Assembly (NCBI GenBank): GCA_013433145.1
Contig: CM024178.1
Span: 4,945,260 to 5,009,259, forward strand
Length of the DNA: 64,000 nucleotides
Reading direction: 5' to 3'
Source of the DNA: Ascaris suum
Lineage: Eukaryota; Nematoda; Chromadorea; Rhabditida; Ascarididae
Below are positions 13,901 through 25,349 of the stretch, piece by piece. Made by a program: the position numbers and the translations under genes. The notes under the pieces were generated by a model. It was not told the DNA's origin. It searched no databases and was given only the letters and a program-made list of their open reading frames with translations. Every line of letters starts with the position of its first letter. The stretch's first letter is position 1.

Positions 13901-16900
13901 ACTCAAATAAGAGCACTATGTAAGCAAAAACTACTGATCTATTTATCCAAACAATCTAAAACATAAAAATGTTTAACTGCTTCAATGCAGCAATGAAGCA
14001 ATCAATAAGTTGCACTTTAGACATATCGACCACAAAACGAAGAAAGTCTATCTTTACGGATTACCACATCCTCTTTCCGTTATAGAATAATCGAAATAAG
14101 GGAATTAATCCAAAATACTCCACCCCTCCCTTCCCAAACCCATCTTTAAAGGCAAACGAACTTAGTGAACTGCCTTGAGGTAATTAAAAACGGTTTCACC
14201 AATTCCCATTGTCTTCAGAAAAAAGGGACAGAAATACGAAATACATCTCAACCGAGTTTTCTCAACTACGCCCTACAATACGCCAAATAAAGCTGACGCT
14301 GAAACATATTAAGAGTTAGCCGTTGTATAGCCATCTAGGAAACTCATATTTTCCCAATCGACATTTCCGTTCCTCTTCCCTTTTTCCCCTTCAAATCCCC
14401 TAAGATGCACCTAAAACCGTTTTAACCAAATATCACAAAATTTTAAAACCACTACAATGAAAGTTGCAATTCCAAGCCACGCTTGTTGCCAACAAAAATT
14501 ACTATCCGACAGCGTAAATAGTGAAAACTTTGCTTAAAACACTGAAGTCAACAAATAAGACCTCACCCCACCCGATGACTCACTGTTAATCGGCAGCGAT
14601 GCTGTCATGCTGTCTTCTTCTCCTTCAACAACATTTTCAGCCGTACTCAATACCAATTCTCCATCTATGATATTCTCGCTTTCTGTGCCTGGATTCAATT
14701 CTGCGACGGAGTTCCCACCGTCCATCGAGGTCAGATTTTGTGACTCCACCATTAAGATCGCCGATTCATGTGACAATTCTTCATTAGTTGGAGCTGTCCT
14801 TGTTGTTTTCGGCGTTTCTTCTTCAGACGCTAAGTGCTTTTCTTTAGCTGACACCTCCAATTTCTTCTTAACCGCTTCATAGACCGTCGCAGCTTCCTCT
14901 CTTACGCTGCCCACATCCCCAGAAGTAGGTCCTTCATCGACGATATCTGCTTTACCCGTCTCCTGCTCAGACTTCTCATTGTCCATTGCTTCATTCAAAT
15001 TCGCTTCTTCACTATCGTTGGACGTTTCCGCGACGATCGGCTGAAGAAATAATAAAATAATCTAATTTAATGTCTTAGCCTATTTAAAAATATAAAACAA
15101 TTCGTCTTATGAATGCATCATTTTACTCACATATTACAAGCATTAAAGAACTGCTGTGATGTGGTACAATTATGCGTCGACTGTGAAGAAACATTGACGA
15201 ATGTGAAAAACGTCTCAATTCCCCTCAAATCCACACAAACATCACTTCAATTAATGGCCATCGTACTTTTTCACGACGATCACATATCGAATATTTTAAT
15301 TATTATGGTAACCCCTTGAAATCCCGCCAACTTCTTTTGTAAGTACTTCTCTGCTTAACCAAATACCTATCGATACCTCAGGAAGGAGTTTTGTGCATAT
15401 AAAGTGACAAGACATTCTACCTGCTCGAAATGCTCTTCATCTGTGAATCGAAATATGAGTGATATAGGGCTCTCACTGCCTAAAACAAGCAATCCTCTGA
15501 AATACGACACAGTTAGAAATAGAACAAAACATGGTCTTTACGAGAAATATCTCTTATTTGAGAATGAAGTAAGAACTCTTAGAGTGACTGGACTATCGCG
15601 GTGCTGCAAATGACGTCAACGAGAAAAGAACTTTCACTGCCCAATTCAATTTCTCACAGTTTTTACTGCAATGTCATTCTGACGGCCTCTTTAATCATCA
15701 TCTTGTCCTCGCTCCCCTCCCCCCCTCTTCTCCCTCTTTCAATGAACACCGTACTGAAGGGGAACAAAAATGCAAACGGATTAGCATTTTCGCTAGTGAA
15801 AAAGTTTTATTTTAGAGGCTAGCCAAGGACCTCATCTAATCCAGTATGAAAACAATGTTTAAGATCAACCATTGAAACCATGCGTTCTATCAGTTAGTTT
15901 CTTAATGAACTGTTTGCGCGAACAGACGATCCCCACAGCTTAAAGGTAATAGTTAAAGAACATAGACACCTTTACAATAACAAAATCTCTAAATTCATTG
16001 AGTTTAGATTTTACTGGCAGCAGTCAAGTTTAATAAAATATCTTCAATAGTTGTTGCTGCAAAACAAACGAATAAAAAAAACAACGAACCATAACTTTCA
16101 ATTAACTCATCAGCATGGTACACTTGCTGCACACGAGCGCAGTGCCGTCTTGTCGAAAATGCGCCATCATCCTAGAAATTGCCCAAGAAGCAAAAAAAAG
16201 AGATAGGATATCGCCGAACATAAAGCTTAGCAATCCGCCTCCTCAATGAGGGTATGCAAACACATCGCATTCTAGATCCCCCCCCCCCTCCCCCCTCCCA
16301 CTTGTACTTAAGGGAACGTTGTACAAAACACTACATTACTGAATGAATACAATAAATTTTCTTTACGGCAATATTCACGTTCGTTTGATGTTAGAATTTC
16401 GAAGTGATCGAAGGAAGAATGGAAAATGTATGTATAACACTTAAATTTGCAATACTGCAGATATCAGAGAAGAGATCTGCATCGTGCATAAACATTCTGG
16501 AGAGGGCATGTCGGCGAAAAACGGGATATGAGAAAGACATTTTTCACGCGATAATATTCTTCCACTATATACCCTCGAAAAAAGAGGTGAACATCCGAAA
16601 CATATGGCTGCAGCAACCAAAAAACGGTGAATCTTAAAATACTTTTACACAGATCAAGCAGTGACGCTTACGAGTTCACAAAACATGAGCAATTTGGCAT
16701 GCGAGCTTAAATAATAGGCAACATCCTCCTCGCTCCAGGAATCCTCGTCCACTACCACTTAGTTATGCACATCTATTTCTGCCATACTTCCTGTTTCTAT
16801 ACTTTTCGCGCAGTCTACACTGCAGAAAATCACCTCTGCAGTGTTCACCATGTGCTACGGTGCAATTCTGGTTATCCCCCAAAGCTCATTCCTGGTCGAA

Positions 16901-17973
16901 AAGGACTTTATCCATGGTCCTGTATGCACGAAACTTCGCTCCCGCCCAAGGTCAGTCGCGATGTACTGGATGCAAAGTTCAGTAGCCAGAACCATGTCTC
17001 AATTTTACAGCGGAGAAGCTTTAGCATAAACGTCAGTTTTTTATGGATTTGATGCAATAGTTTGAACGAATTTAAAATCGTCGCTCACTGGCAGTACCTG
17101 CTCCGTATTGATGTAAAGTCATTTAATACAGCGATAAATTCAAGAAATCGACGCCTCATCGTCTATGGCAGCGCATCACCGAGAAATTTAGCTACTCCAA
17201 GCAAGTGCACGGAGTAATTCGAGCTGTGAAACCCGATGGCCATACTTTGCAAAATGATAATCCATCACTACGGATCGACGCTCGAACTTTACAGGCCACC
17301 AAATTAATTGTTCACATCGACTCTTGAATAATTCTAGGGAAAAAGGGACCAACAACGCCTTCAAAAAGAGAGTACACTAATCGGCATGACGTAATGCTGG
17401 TTTCCGATATAGAAAGAATGCAAGAAGGTAATTTACTGTAGTTATAGAGGGGAAGGTATAAGGGGAGGAGGAGGGAACGGGAAAGGGAGAAAGGAAAAGG
17501 TGGGATAGGGAATGGCTCAACAATCATAGTGAGAGGCGAAAATTCGCCTCGTTCCACACAAATAAATAACAGAAATAATCAAATAGTCAATTAAAATCAA
17601 GCGTCATAAAAAGCGGTCAACTTACAATGCCTTCCACAAGATGTATATCCTGTGTTAGAAATAATGAAACGAGTTCATCTGCACTAGGACTGTGCTCTTC
17701 ATAATAAAGCAACGATGCCTCACTCCCAACAGGCAACAGCTCAGCACCACGCACGAATCGCCCTTCCACACGTCGATCGTCTATCAGAATCACTTTGCGC
17801 TTCTCTTTAAAAGCCATAGTTAGGGATTCATTCATCTGATATGAAAACAAAATTATGAAACGATGGAAAAGTTTGTTGGACACCTCTAATGTTAATATTA
17901 TTTTAGTTAACAATAAACAATAAACTTTTCTGAATTTAACTTCTTTAGTGAGGAAAACAACTTCATCGTCCAT
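7920..17973 (-). CDS. Large acidic protein, 17-exon model with tandemly duplicated exons
   Basis: The function is not recognised. In transcript order the exons are 17926-17973, 17626-17835, 17196-17223, 16672-16751, 16096-16171, 15421-15479, 14567-15040, 13736-13840, 13118-13255, 12349-12489, 11558-11695, 11110-11241, 10688-10828, 9831-9968, 9393-9475, 8558-8627 and 7920-8084. Every junction agrees in phase (0, 1 and 2 are all used) and the total is 2226 nt, giving about 741 residues. The start ATG at 17973 has an in-frame TGA just upstream. The N-terminal third looks folded (for example SWSEEDVAYYLSSHAKLLMF and SPISLIFRFTDEEHFEQ). From exon 14567-15040 onward the protein is rich in Glu, Ser and Asp and probably disordered. 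Near the C-terminus KKRLDEQILEVDRMLLGMLD suggests a short amphipathic or coiled-coil helix, followed by a Ser/Pro-rich tail ending DDDRQMLFH. The donors GTTTAT, GTTATG and GTTGGA are weak, so the first exon and exon 16096-16171 are the least certain. A DNA-clamp (Rad9-like) identity was considered and not supported. Confidence 0.65.
9831..13840 (-). repeat. Array of duplicated acidic exons inside the 7.9-18 kb gene
   Basis: Seven consecutive exons are all phase 0 at both ends, and six have 44-47 codons (138, 141, 132, 138, 141 and 138 nt); the seventh (13736-13840) has 35. They are all Glu/Ser-rich and interchangeable in frame. Exons 11110-11241, 11558-11695, 12349-12489 and 13118-13255 share an Glu-Cys pair at codons 26-28, for example TLECPIE, GLECFTE, NSECSIE and DSECPDG. 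The acceptors also alternate between (T)GTAG|AA and CAG|GAG types. I infer repeated internal exon duplication followed by divergence. Confidence 0.6.
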
Positions 17974-19054
17974 GTCTCATTCCTCCCTCCAAGAGCTTTT
18001 ACCAGTAATTAATACAAAATCATTTCAGAAAATAACTACTTGAAATACAAATTGCGCCTTTGAAATCACTGGTTAGAAAAACCTTAAGAAGTGATTTCAG
18101 AAGAAGGCGATTGTTTCAAACCTATCCTATCAAAACTCGCCTTCAGGGAACTATGAAATCTGCCATGCTTGAAGGATGGGAAGGAAAGGGAAGAAAAAAG
18201 AGAGAATAAGGTGGAAGAATAACTGCAAAAATGTTGTCACTATTGCCAAGACTCAATGGTGGTGTCTCCTAAAGAGGAAGATGATGGAAATGATATTTTT
18301 GAAAATTCCAAATCATTGACTAAATAAGCGAAGTTGATGTAACTGCTCCCACTGTAGCGCTTAAATTGCCATCAACCTTCATCTGTACGGAATTTCGAGA
18401 ATATAGAGAGCGATGACTTTGAAAAAAACGACAATAAAAACAGCAAATAAAATCCCCTTCACAAAGTCGCTTCATTTCATTCCACCTTCTTGATGACATT
18501 TTCAATTGGAGTTATCCATTTCCTCGTTAAAACAGTAATCCTGATCTACGGTGAACTTTATATTCAAAACGCCGTAAAAAGTTGGCAACTTTGTTTACGC
18601 TATCAACAGAAAAAAACATCTTATCAAGAACGCTTGGTCACCGCCCAAATTTCAGTTCGCAGCAGCATAATGCGCGAAATGTTTCAATGTGCACTCTGCT
18701 GGTGTCAATGTCACAGCCACTCTCGCCGATGAGCCTTCAAATATAAGAATTTCCAGATGCATCGCTTTTGACATCTATGAAGCCCAATACTTAGACTTGC
18801 TCTAGTCATTCGCATTACTTAATATTAAGATTAATTTAGAAAAACCAGAGCAAAAAAGATGGCACACTGCTTGCAGTGCTCGGGGATCTTGAAGACTCAA
18901 TTTCAACAGATTGCTTCTCAAAGCAAAATAATAGCGAGAGTAGGCGATTAAGGAACAGCAGCAATTTAAACAGGGAAGAGAGCAAGTAAAGATGCACATC
19001 AATCGCAGAAATCCAATTCAATTCTCTTAAAAAATAAAAGTGCAATAAATTCCA

Positions 19055-19351
19055 TCAAGAAGAGATCAAACTGGGCGGCATGCAGAAAGAAATGCCATCA
19101 GAAAACCTTAAGCGGAATATGACCTCCTCTAACCCCCCTCTCCCTTTCCAAAGAAGCAAATCCCTCGACATCTCAGACAATCCTTGTGTCATTCTCTTCA
19201 ATCGATCGATATAATCCGGAACGAGAAAAAGGTTACAAACAAACGAACCACCGGTACGAGCAATGCCGTTTTCTTCGATGATCACTGACTTCTTAAAACG
19301 AAGGATCTCAGATAGGAATACTGTACCTTCCTTCATCGATATGCTTTCTGC
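19055..19351 (-). CDS. Isolated coding exon, unidentified
   Basis: A minus-strand frame opens after a TTTCAG acceptor at about 19352-19357 and stays open for about 98 codons to a stop at 19055. It encodes a mixed, protein-like sequence including FLSEILRFKKSVIIEENGI and FVCNLFLVPDYIDRLKRM. An ATG at 19360 would also allow a 101-codon single-exon reading. It lies between the stop of the Tudor-like gene (19726) and the proposed start of the large acidic gene (17973), and I cannot join it in phase to either. It could be an alternative upstream exon of the acidic gene or a separate small gene. Confidence 0.4.
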   Translation of the reverse strand, partial: AESISMKEGTVFLSEILRFKKSVIIEENGIARTGGSFVCNLFLVPDYIDRLKRMTQGLSEMSRDLLLWKGRGGLEEVIFRLRFSDGISFCMPPSLISS

Positions 19352-19725
19352 CTGAAACATTAAAGAATCTGTTGGGTGACGTCATCACTACATGCCTGTG
19401 AGGTTTATTGAAAGCAGTATTGCAGTACGCGAAATGTACCATTTGCACTAGAGGTACCAAGAGAAAAAACAATACCTTCAACAGTTACCTAAATGGAGAG
19501 AGAAAGCCTCAGCCTCAGCAATTACACTCCTGCTTCTCAAAATTATTCACCGAAATTCATGCAACTTAACCTTTATATATAATATCTTCATTCATCGACA
19601 ATAGAACAAACGGGCTGCACCTAGATGAGATCGAACTCATCGTATCATTATCTTTTATCACTGCATCAACCCTTTAGCGATTACATTTTGAACAAAAGAG
19701 GCAACGTAACAAATAAGAAAACTCT

Positions 19726-21118
19726 TCAATCGAGCTCGTCTTTTTTTGGCAAGAATGGGGCACTCCCACCTCCTTCTCGCGCACTGGCTTCATTTCCCAT
19801 GATTTCATTCGACGCTGCAGCCCATAATTTTTGACTAACTGTCTTAGCTTCTTCCCCATAAATAAGGAGTGGTGGATGTGCAGCAAGCTAATGAAAGACA
19901 GACTCCTTTCCTTGCTGGAAGTGCAGAGGAATATGTCCGCTTCCGGCAAGGAAATAAGGGTGATATGATGGTTGATCAGACATAATTAAAGACGAACTAT
20001 TAGATAATCAAATTGCACCTGATAGCCAACTGAAGGTTCCTGAAGCGAACATTTAATAGCTCTAAATTGTACGCATGTGAAAGTCTTCAGATCCTTAATG
20101 AGCTCTTTGCTGATTAGAATTCGTCCAAGAACATCATTCCACAGCCATCCAATATTCTCGTACACTCCACACACCACTGCGATACCTTAGAAACTAACTT
20201 CCTCTTAGCGGATAGTGCATTCTTCAGCATAATTCAATTCAATCATAAATGGAAATACCTGCACCAAAATAAACGATGCTGACAATAAGCCAATAAGCGT
20301 ATCTGAATACTAAAATTGCCCTAATTTCACCGGTCCTTTCAATTCAACTAAAGCTAAAGTTTTAAATTCAGAAATGATGAGCAGTACGAACAACAGGATA
20401 AAGTACAAAAGAATAAAGCAATAAGTAGTAAAATATAAGAAACGATTATGTGAATGTAAACAGTCATTGAAAAATTATGGGAATCTAATAAAAGTAAGTA
20501 ATGTGCGAGAAATAGCACGTATACATTATCAGCTCATCACGACTGTGACCTAAATATACCTATTATGTTTGCAGAATGATCTTTGCCGCTGAAGATGCAA
20601 CTTTATTTTTAAAAAAACCTCTCAGCGTAACAAGTTTCAACGACAACCTTTGACGATACAGTGTTCCCGTTTGCGTTCGATCGGCAAAGATGAGGACGGT
20701 AACACCGTAATTGTCTTCGCATACCAAGCTCCATCCTGCATATTACGTCAAATAAAAGTAAGAAACCAATGAAAGCTCTTTCAGCTCAAGCTCCATCCTG
20801 CAAAAATTACGAAGCTCTTCCAGCAATTTGCATCGTCTTCTATCACGTTCCTATACCGGTCCTTCTTGACGGTTAAGTCTCAAAAATCGGACAATATGCT
20901 CCAAGAAAGTTAAACGACGTTTGGACCTTGCAATATGGAGTGAATTTGCAGGATTTGCCTTCGCTTGCACGAATGCGGTTATCGATCGGCTTCGTGTCAC
21001 TTTCGACGGCAACCTGACCAAACTGCGGTGAATAGATCGACTCGATTTTCGCATCTTTAGTGCATGCGTATATAATACCATCGAACTGTTTCCGCATGAA
21101 TAACTCGTCGCGGGTCGG
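19726..21118 (-). CDS. 3' exons of a gene with a weak Tudor-like signature
   Basis: Two exons join in phase: 20019-20176 (after ATCGCAG, ending CAG|GTGCAA) and 19726-19887 (after CATTAG, stop at 19726). The first contains FRAIKCSLQEPSVGYQ, like the conserved end strand of extended Tudor domains (a pattern near 'PFQAIKCSL'). The second contains HPPLLIYGEEAKTVSQKLW and ends PFLPKKDELD. Further upstream are two exon-like frames. One at about 20610-20736 could read as a DGAWYAK-type or a VTVLIFADR-type strand in different frames. The other, 20873-21118, follows ATTCGCAG and encodes FDGIIYACTKDAK. Tudor domains bind dimethylarginine and are common in germline RNP proteins, but that role is inference from a short motif only. 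The 5' exons and their joins are not resolved. Confidence 0.35.
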
Positions 21119-22319
21119 CTGCGAATATTGCATTGCGCTCTCAATTAAATGACTTCAAGCGGCGCTCAGTATGCTGCAAAATGCATTTGCAAAGAAAAAA
21201 AATACTTTTTTGTAGAAAGTGCAAGCAATCTTCCCGAAACGAATTCGACAGCAGTATCAACAGCAGGCGACAGAGGTATGTGGATTATAGACCAGGTCGT
21301 GCCGAAGGTCTCTATCACAAATAGGCTAGAGAGGTGAAAACATGCCGGGACACGTTCATGGCGACTAGCATATATGAACCACCTCGTTCTCTCCTTCAAA
21401 ACTGCCTGCAACATTTCGAGCATGGCCTTGTGCCTTCCTCATGCACAGCCTAATAAATATTACGCACATACGGACTGCAACCTCGACCACGTCTCACATA
21501 CTGGAGAGAGGTTTGGCGGGAAAGGAATATCACATTCGTGTCCAACGTAATGAATATTCCCCCTCCTCACTAACCTCCCCCTCACTATAAAGTTTTAGTC
21601 GCATTCATAAATTAATAGAGCTTGACGAAGCCATAAGCTCTCGCACAGAACAAACTAGCAGCTGTTCTGTGAATCCTCTTTCATGACTGTCGCACGTCAA
21701 GTTTTAAGCTGTAGCTGGCAGTGTCATCCAAAAACACTTACAGACTTGAAGTAAGCAATCACCTCTCGACGAACTCCAAACAGGTTTGATCGTCGCGCCA
21801 AAGTCTCCGGAACCTTCAAGCAATCTAGACCATTCATGCTCTATCAAGGTGCGATTGTTCGCTACTAACACTTTTCATTTCTTTTCGCTGCGAGGTGCGA
21901 CTCCAATTCAAAAGATTTAAATCAGCTCCTCAGTTCAAGTCGCTTTTAAATTAGTGATCCCTATATCGCATTTATCAGCACTAAAGGCAGATGCAGCCGA
22001 ATATAACTAACAAAACCAAAAAGGTGGCTAGAGAAACAGTCTTATCTTCCATACTAAGTTGCACTCAAAATTGTTCACCTTTCAAAGCATTTCTCAAAAA
22101 AGCGGTCATTGTTGAACCAGATCCCAATTAAGGTTCAAGGCTAAAACTACAGGAAAAATACCGGTTCAACTACAACCATTCACAGCTGGACTAACCCATT
22201 TTTTAAATCACCGCAGACAGGGTATAAATATTGTGTCCACTCAAAACAATGGCCGGTATCGGGACTTAATTTGGTGGAACAATTTTTTTGATCCTGCAGT
22301 TCCGAAAACGTTATTAACC

Positions 22320-23883
22320 ATTACAAGTCGCATTGCTTTTTTATTGCGCCGATGACACTGCTGAAGGATTGTCAAGCAAATCAGAGCCATTCACTAATAC
22401 TTCCACAATTACAGATGTGTTGAAGACTCAGCAATGGGTATTTTCGCTGATGACCATCACCGGATGTCTCCCATGCCAAATGAGCCAAACTCATCGGTTT
22501 ATAGAAAAATATCTCGATGTTTTTATAAAGCGATGAGCTTGGCGTATGAGGTATCCGGTTACGGTGATCACAGCTGACACATTTGATCAGTTCAATTTCA
22601 CTGTTTCCGGCGTCAATACAACCGACGAGACAAATACACATATCATATTGGAGACACCACGTAGCCGCAGTGCGCTTTGCAACAGCGATCTTGCAAAGGA
22701 TTTGCAATGCAGTAGTAGAAGCTGCTGTTTGTCTTCTTCATTTGAAGCCTTATAAAACTTCAGTTGAATGCTTCAGGTGACTAAAACGTGAGAAAGGTTA
22801 CAGATGGACGTCTGATGACTTTATTATTTGACGTTAACCGTCAAGCAACAGCATATTTTAAATGAGTTGCGTGGCTGAGTTCGGGGAAATGCAGTTACAT
22901 AGGCTTCTTGCAGACGAAACCTTGAGGGTTCTTCCAGATGCTCCCGCATCCGGCATCATCCCACTGCCCACTGTTGTCGGCGTAGTTGACGAGCACACAA
23001 GTAGCGTTGGCAGCGCAGCATCCATCAGGCTGACTAGGTCTCCAGTTCGAGAACATCGCAATCATCCCATTCGACCAAACCCACTGCCCGAACATCTTAT
23101 TCAATCCGATCCAGTAAGGGCTTGCTGAACTAGCGAGTGCCAGGCCTGCAAAACAAGTGAATAATAGCACCCTGCTGCGTTGAACCTTCCTTTCAATGCA
23201 TCCAAATAGAAATCCGTGTGGGTGAAAGCAAATCACTTACTGTTTACAAAGTTGAGTTCGTTCCTGAAAAGTGTTACGTTGCTTGAACTGAACCAGACAA
23301 CCGCTGAACTCAGTGACGCGCACCAGTCGCTGGCTCGGTTGAACGTGTACTGTCCGGAAATAGCGAGGTAACAGTAACCGTTGAAGCCGATCCATCCAGT
23401 TGGGCAGGAACCAGTTGCTGCTGGAAAGGTTGCTGTCGTAGGTGACCGGGTCGTAAATGAAGAAAGAAGGCTGCTCAAAATGGGTTTAATCGTGAATCTG
23501 TTAAAAGCATTACATGAGACGGTTGTGGTGGCTACAGCGGTGGGCAGAGTGACGCAATTGGGCGGTATACAGACTTGATTCGCGGCACAGGGAACCGGGC
23601 AACCTGAAATTTGCAACAAATTAACATCACGGTATCAAACAGCTCCGTGCTTATAATGCATTCTTGCTTACCAGCGCTGTTCGTTACGCACTGGCCGCCC
23701 TGGCATATCTCAAAAACACCGCAATCAGCGTTCGTCGTGCATCCTGCAAATAACGAGCCATCAATGCAGAGAGTCGATCATCGGCAATCTCAAATGCATC
23801 TCCCTTTGCAAAGCAGATTGCTTCAAAAAGCGGAAATAGGTGTGCAAAATGCTCATATCGAAAATTTTTCATTCGCAACCTCT
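22320..23883. repeat. Palindrome 1, left arm
   Basis: This arm is the reverse complement of about 25350-26913. Paired positions sum to 49233 over more than 1 kb without an indel, and the encoded lectin exons are identical. Identity falls off at both edges: small indels appear beyond about 22395. Near the inner edge, a 10-bp block (GAACTAAAGT) is missing here at about 23852 relative to the right arm. The arm contains lectin body copy 1. Confidence 0.9.
22895..23743 (-). CDS. C-type lectin body copy 1, exons 2-4 only (no signal exon)
   Basis: Exons 23672-23743, 23241-23603 and 22895-23145 match exons 2-4 of the complete gene at 25152-26338 and encode identical protein: two 4-Cys modules, a Ser/Thr linker and a C-type lectin domain with QPD. 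All splice sites are intact and there is no stop. AATAAA lies at 22820-22825 (minus strand). No promoter or signal-peptide exon is present on its 5' side: past 23883 the spacer begins with a different sequence, and I find no ATG followed by a hydrophobic run pointing toward it. As assembled it is either an unexpressed 5'-truncated copy or depends on inversion of the spacer. Confidence 0.75.
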
Positions 23884-25349
23884 TGTCGGCTTGAACGAAC
23901 TGAAATGAGTTCTTTTCATGACGATTTCATATTTCCCGTCTTATTCAATGAAATTAATCAACTGGAAATGACAACCGCTCTTGCGCCGTTGCACCGTGAT
24001 CAGTTAGGACAGTTGTACTCTACGCAGTGATACAGAAAGTATTTGATTTGACATCGAACATTTTGTAGAAAATGCGTTGTCCAGAACATTTCGCAATCTC
24101 GACGATTTCATAAAGGTGGGCATAATGCAAAAAAAAATCGTTCAACAAGCTCACGAAGTGCGAGACGTGAGATTATGACGTCAGAAGTGAAGGGTTTCGC
24201 TGATTTTTGGTTTGTAAGCCACTGTTACAGCATCAAAGTTGACCAAGAATTACCTCACTTAACTCCACTAAGCAACAGCTTCGAATGGCTTCAACTCTGA
24301 TGACAGTCAGGTGCCTCCTAAGTAATGCAACTCAATCACGTAATGAACTAAGTCTAATGCTGCACACATTATCAACTGCTAGTAGAAGCCTAACAACAAT
24401 CTATAGAGTGCATTAATTTTACTGTCAATCACTTCTTTACATGAAGTCGGCTCGAGGCCTTGTGATCATCAGTTCCGGATGTAACCGACTATCAAATGAA
24501 CGCCGACGGCTGCGACAAAACCAAAGAACGCACCAAACGAAGTCACCTTTGTCACTGTTTATTGACCAGGACGCAATACAGTGCTGAACATTTGGATCGT
24601 TCAACTGGCTAGTAAGTATCGCTCATTGTGTTAGACACATATCCAGCCAACTACCCAGCTACCACTACATCTGAAACATTTCTTTGTGGAGGCGGGAGGC
24701 ATACAGGGTTTTTCAAAGACTGCGTGGAGTCTGAAGTTATTGATGTCATATGATGATGGGGAAATTTCCAGACAAAAAAAAAGTATTTTTTGAATAGTTC
24801 AAATTCGGAGCGACACGACACGAGAGACAGTAAGGCTGATCAGGTAATCTAGTGCTAAGCCAAATAGTCTGGATGCATTGACACGTAAGAGAACTACAGC
24901 TGATCATGTGATTTAATCCTCAGACATTATGGATAATGAAACATTGTTCATGTCAGGAATGCTGCTTTTGAAGTTCGCATGGAATTTGCATAATTTCGAT
25001 ATTGAATGCTATTGGATAATGAAACGACCCGATGAGAACGCAGAATTAAACTGAGGGACGCGCAAAAACACCACTATAAATACAGAGTGAGATCGCAATT
25101 TCCATCGTTTTTCATCATATTTTCCAAGAAGGAAAAAGGCTTCGTTTCACAATGATCGCTTTGACTTTCATCACACTCGCTCTCTTGATTTCTGGCTCAT
25201 ATGGTAAGCAAATTTATTCGTTAACGCAGATCGAGGTTTGCCACAGAAACGGCGTTTTCATGCGACTGAAGTAACTGCTGCGCCGTCCGCTATCATATTT
25301 TAAGGAATATTCCGAGTTTCTGCAAATCAGAAATAAGCGTGAGGTTGCG
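23884..25349. other. Palindrome 1 spacer with promoter and signal exon facing right
   Basis: About 1.47 kb of non-palindromic sequence lies between the arms. It matches 36969-38395 in reverse complement, with a few small indels near 24930-25010. At its right end it carries a TATA-like box and exon 1 of copy 2. The remainder contains only short open frames, including one of 38 codons on the minus strand near 24000-24125 with no signal-peptide character. The edges fall inside intron 1 of the right-hand gene. Confidence 0.8.
25075..25082 (+). promoter_or_regulatory. TATA-like box of lectin copy 2
   Basis: TATAAATA lies 70 nt before the ATG at 25152, a usual spacing for a TATA box, start site and short 5' leader. 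The same element is at 37228-37235 on the minus strand in palindrome 2. No comparable box is found on the other side of the spacer. Confidence 0.5.

Noticed and set aside
14607..14882. Plus-strand 91-codon frame
   Set aside because: Lies antisense to the long acidic exon 14567-15040; its Ser/Phe-rich content is what reversed Glu-rich codons give.
16841..17052. Plus-strand frames of 60-95 codons
   Set aside because: Two overlapping frames on one strand with no matched splice signals, beside well-supported minus-strand exons; probably chance.
15421..17835. Rad9-type DNA clamp identity for the folded part of the acidic gene
   Set aside because: A 'LLMFCEL ... SPISLIFRF' arrangement looked suggestive, but the rest of the expected clamp pattern is absent.
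22862..23128. Open frames opposite the lectin exons (22862-23128, 23381-23578, 23611-24030 plus strand and mirrors)
   Set aside because: They are antisense shadows of exons 4, 3 and 2. The sense frames have Cys spacing, lectin motifs and splice sites.
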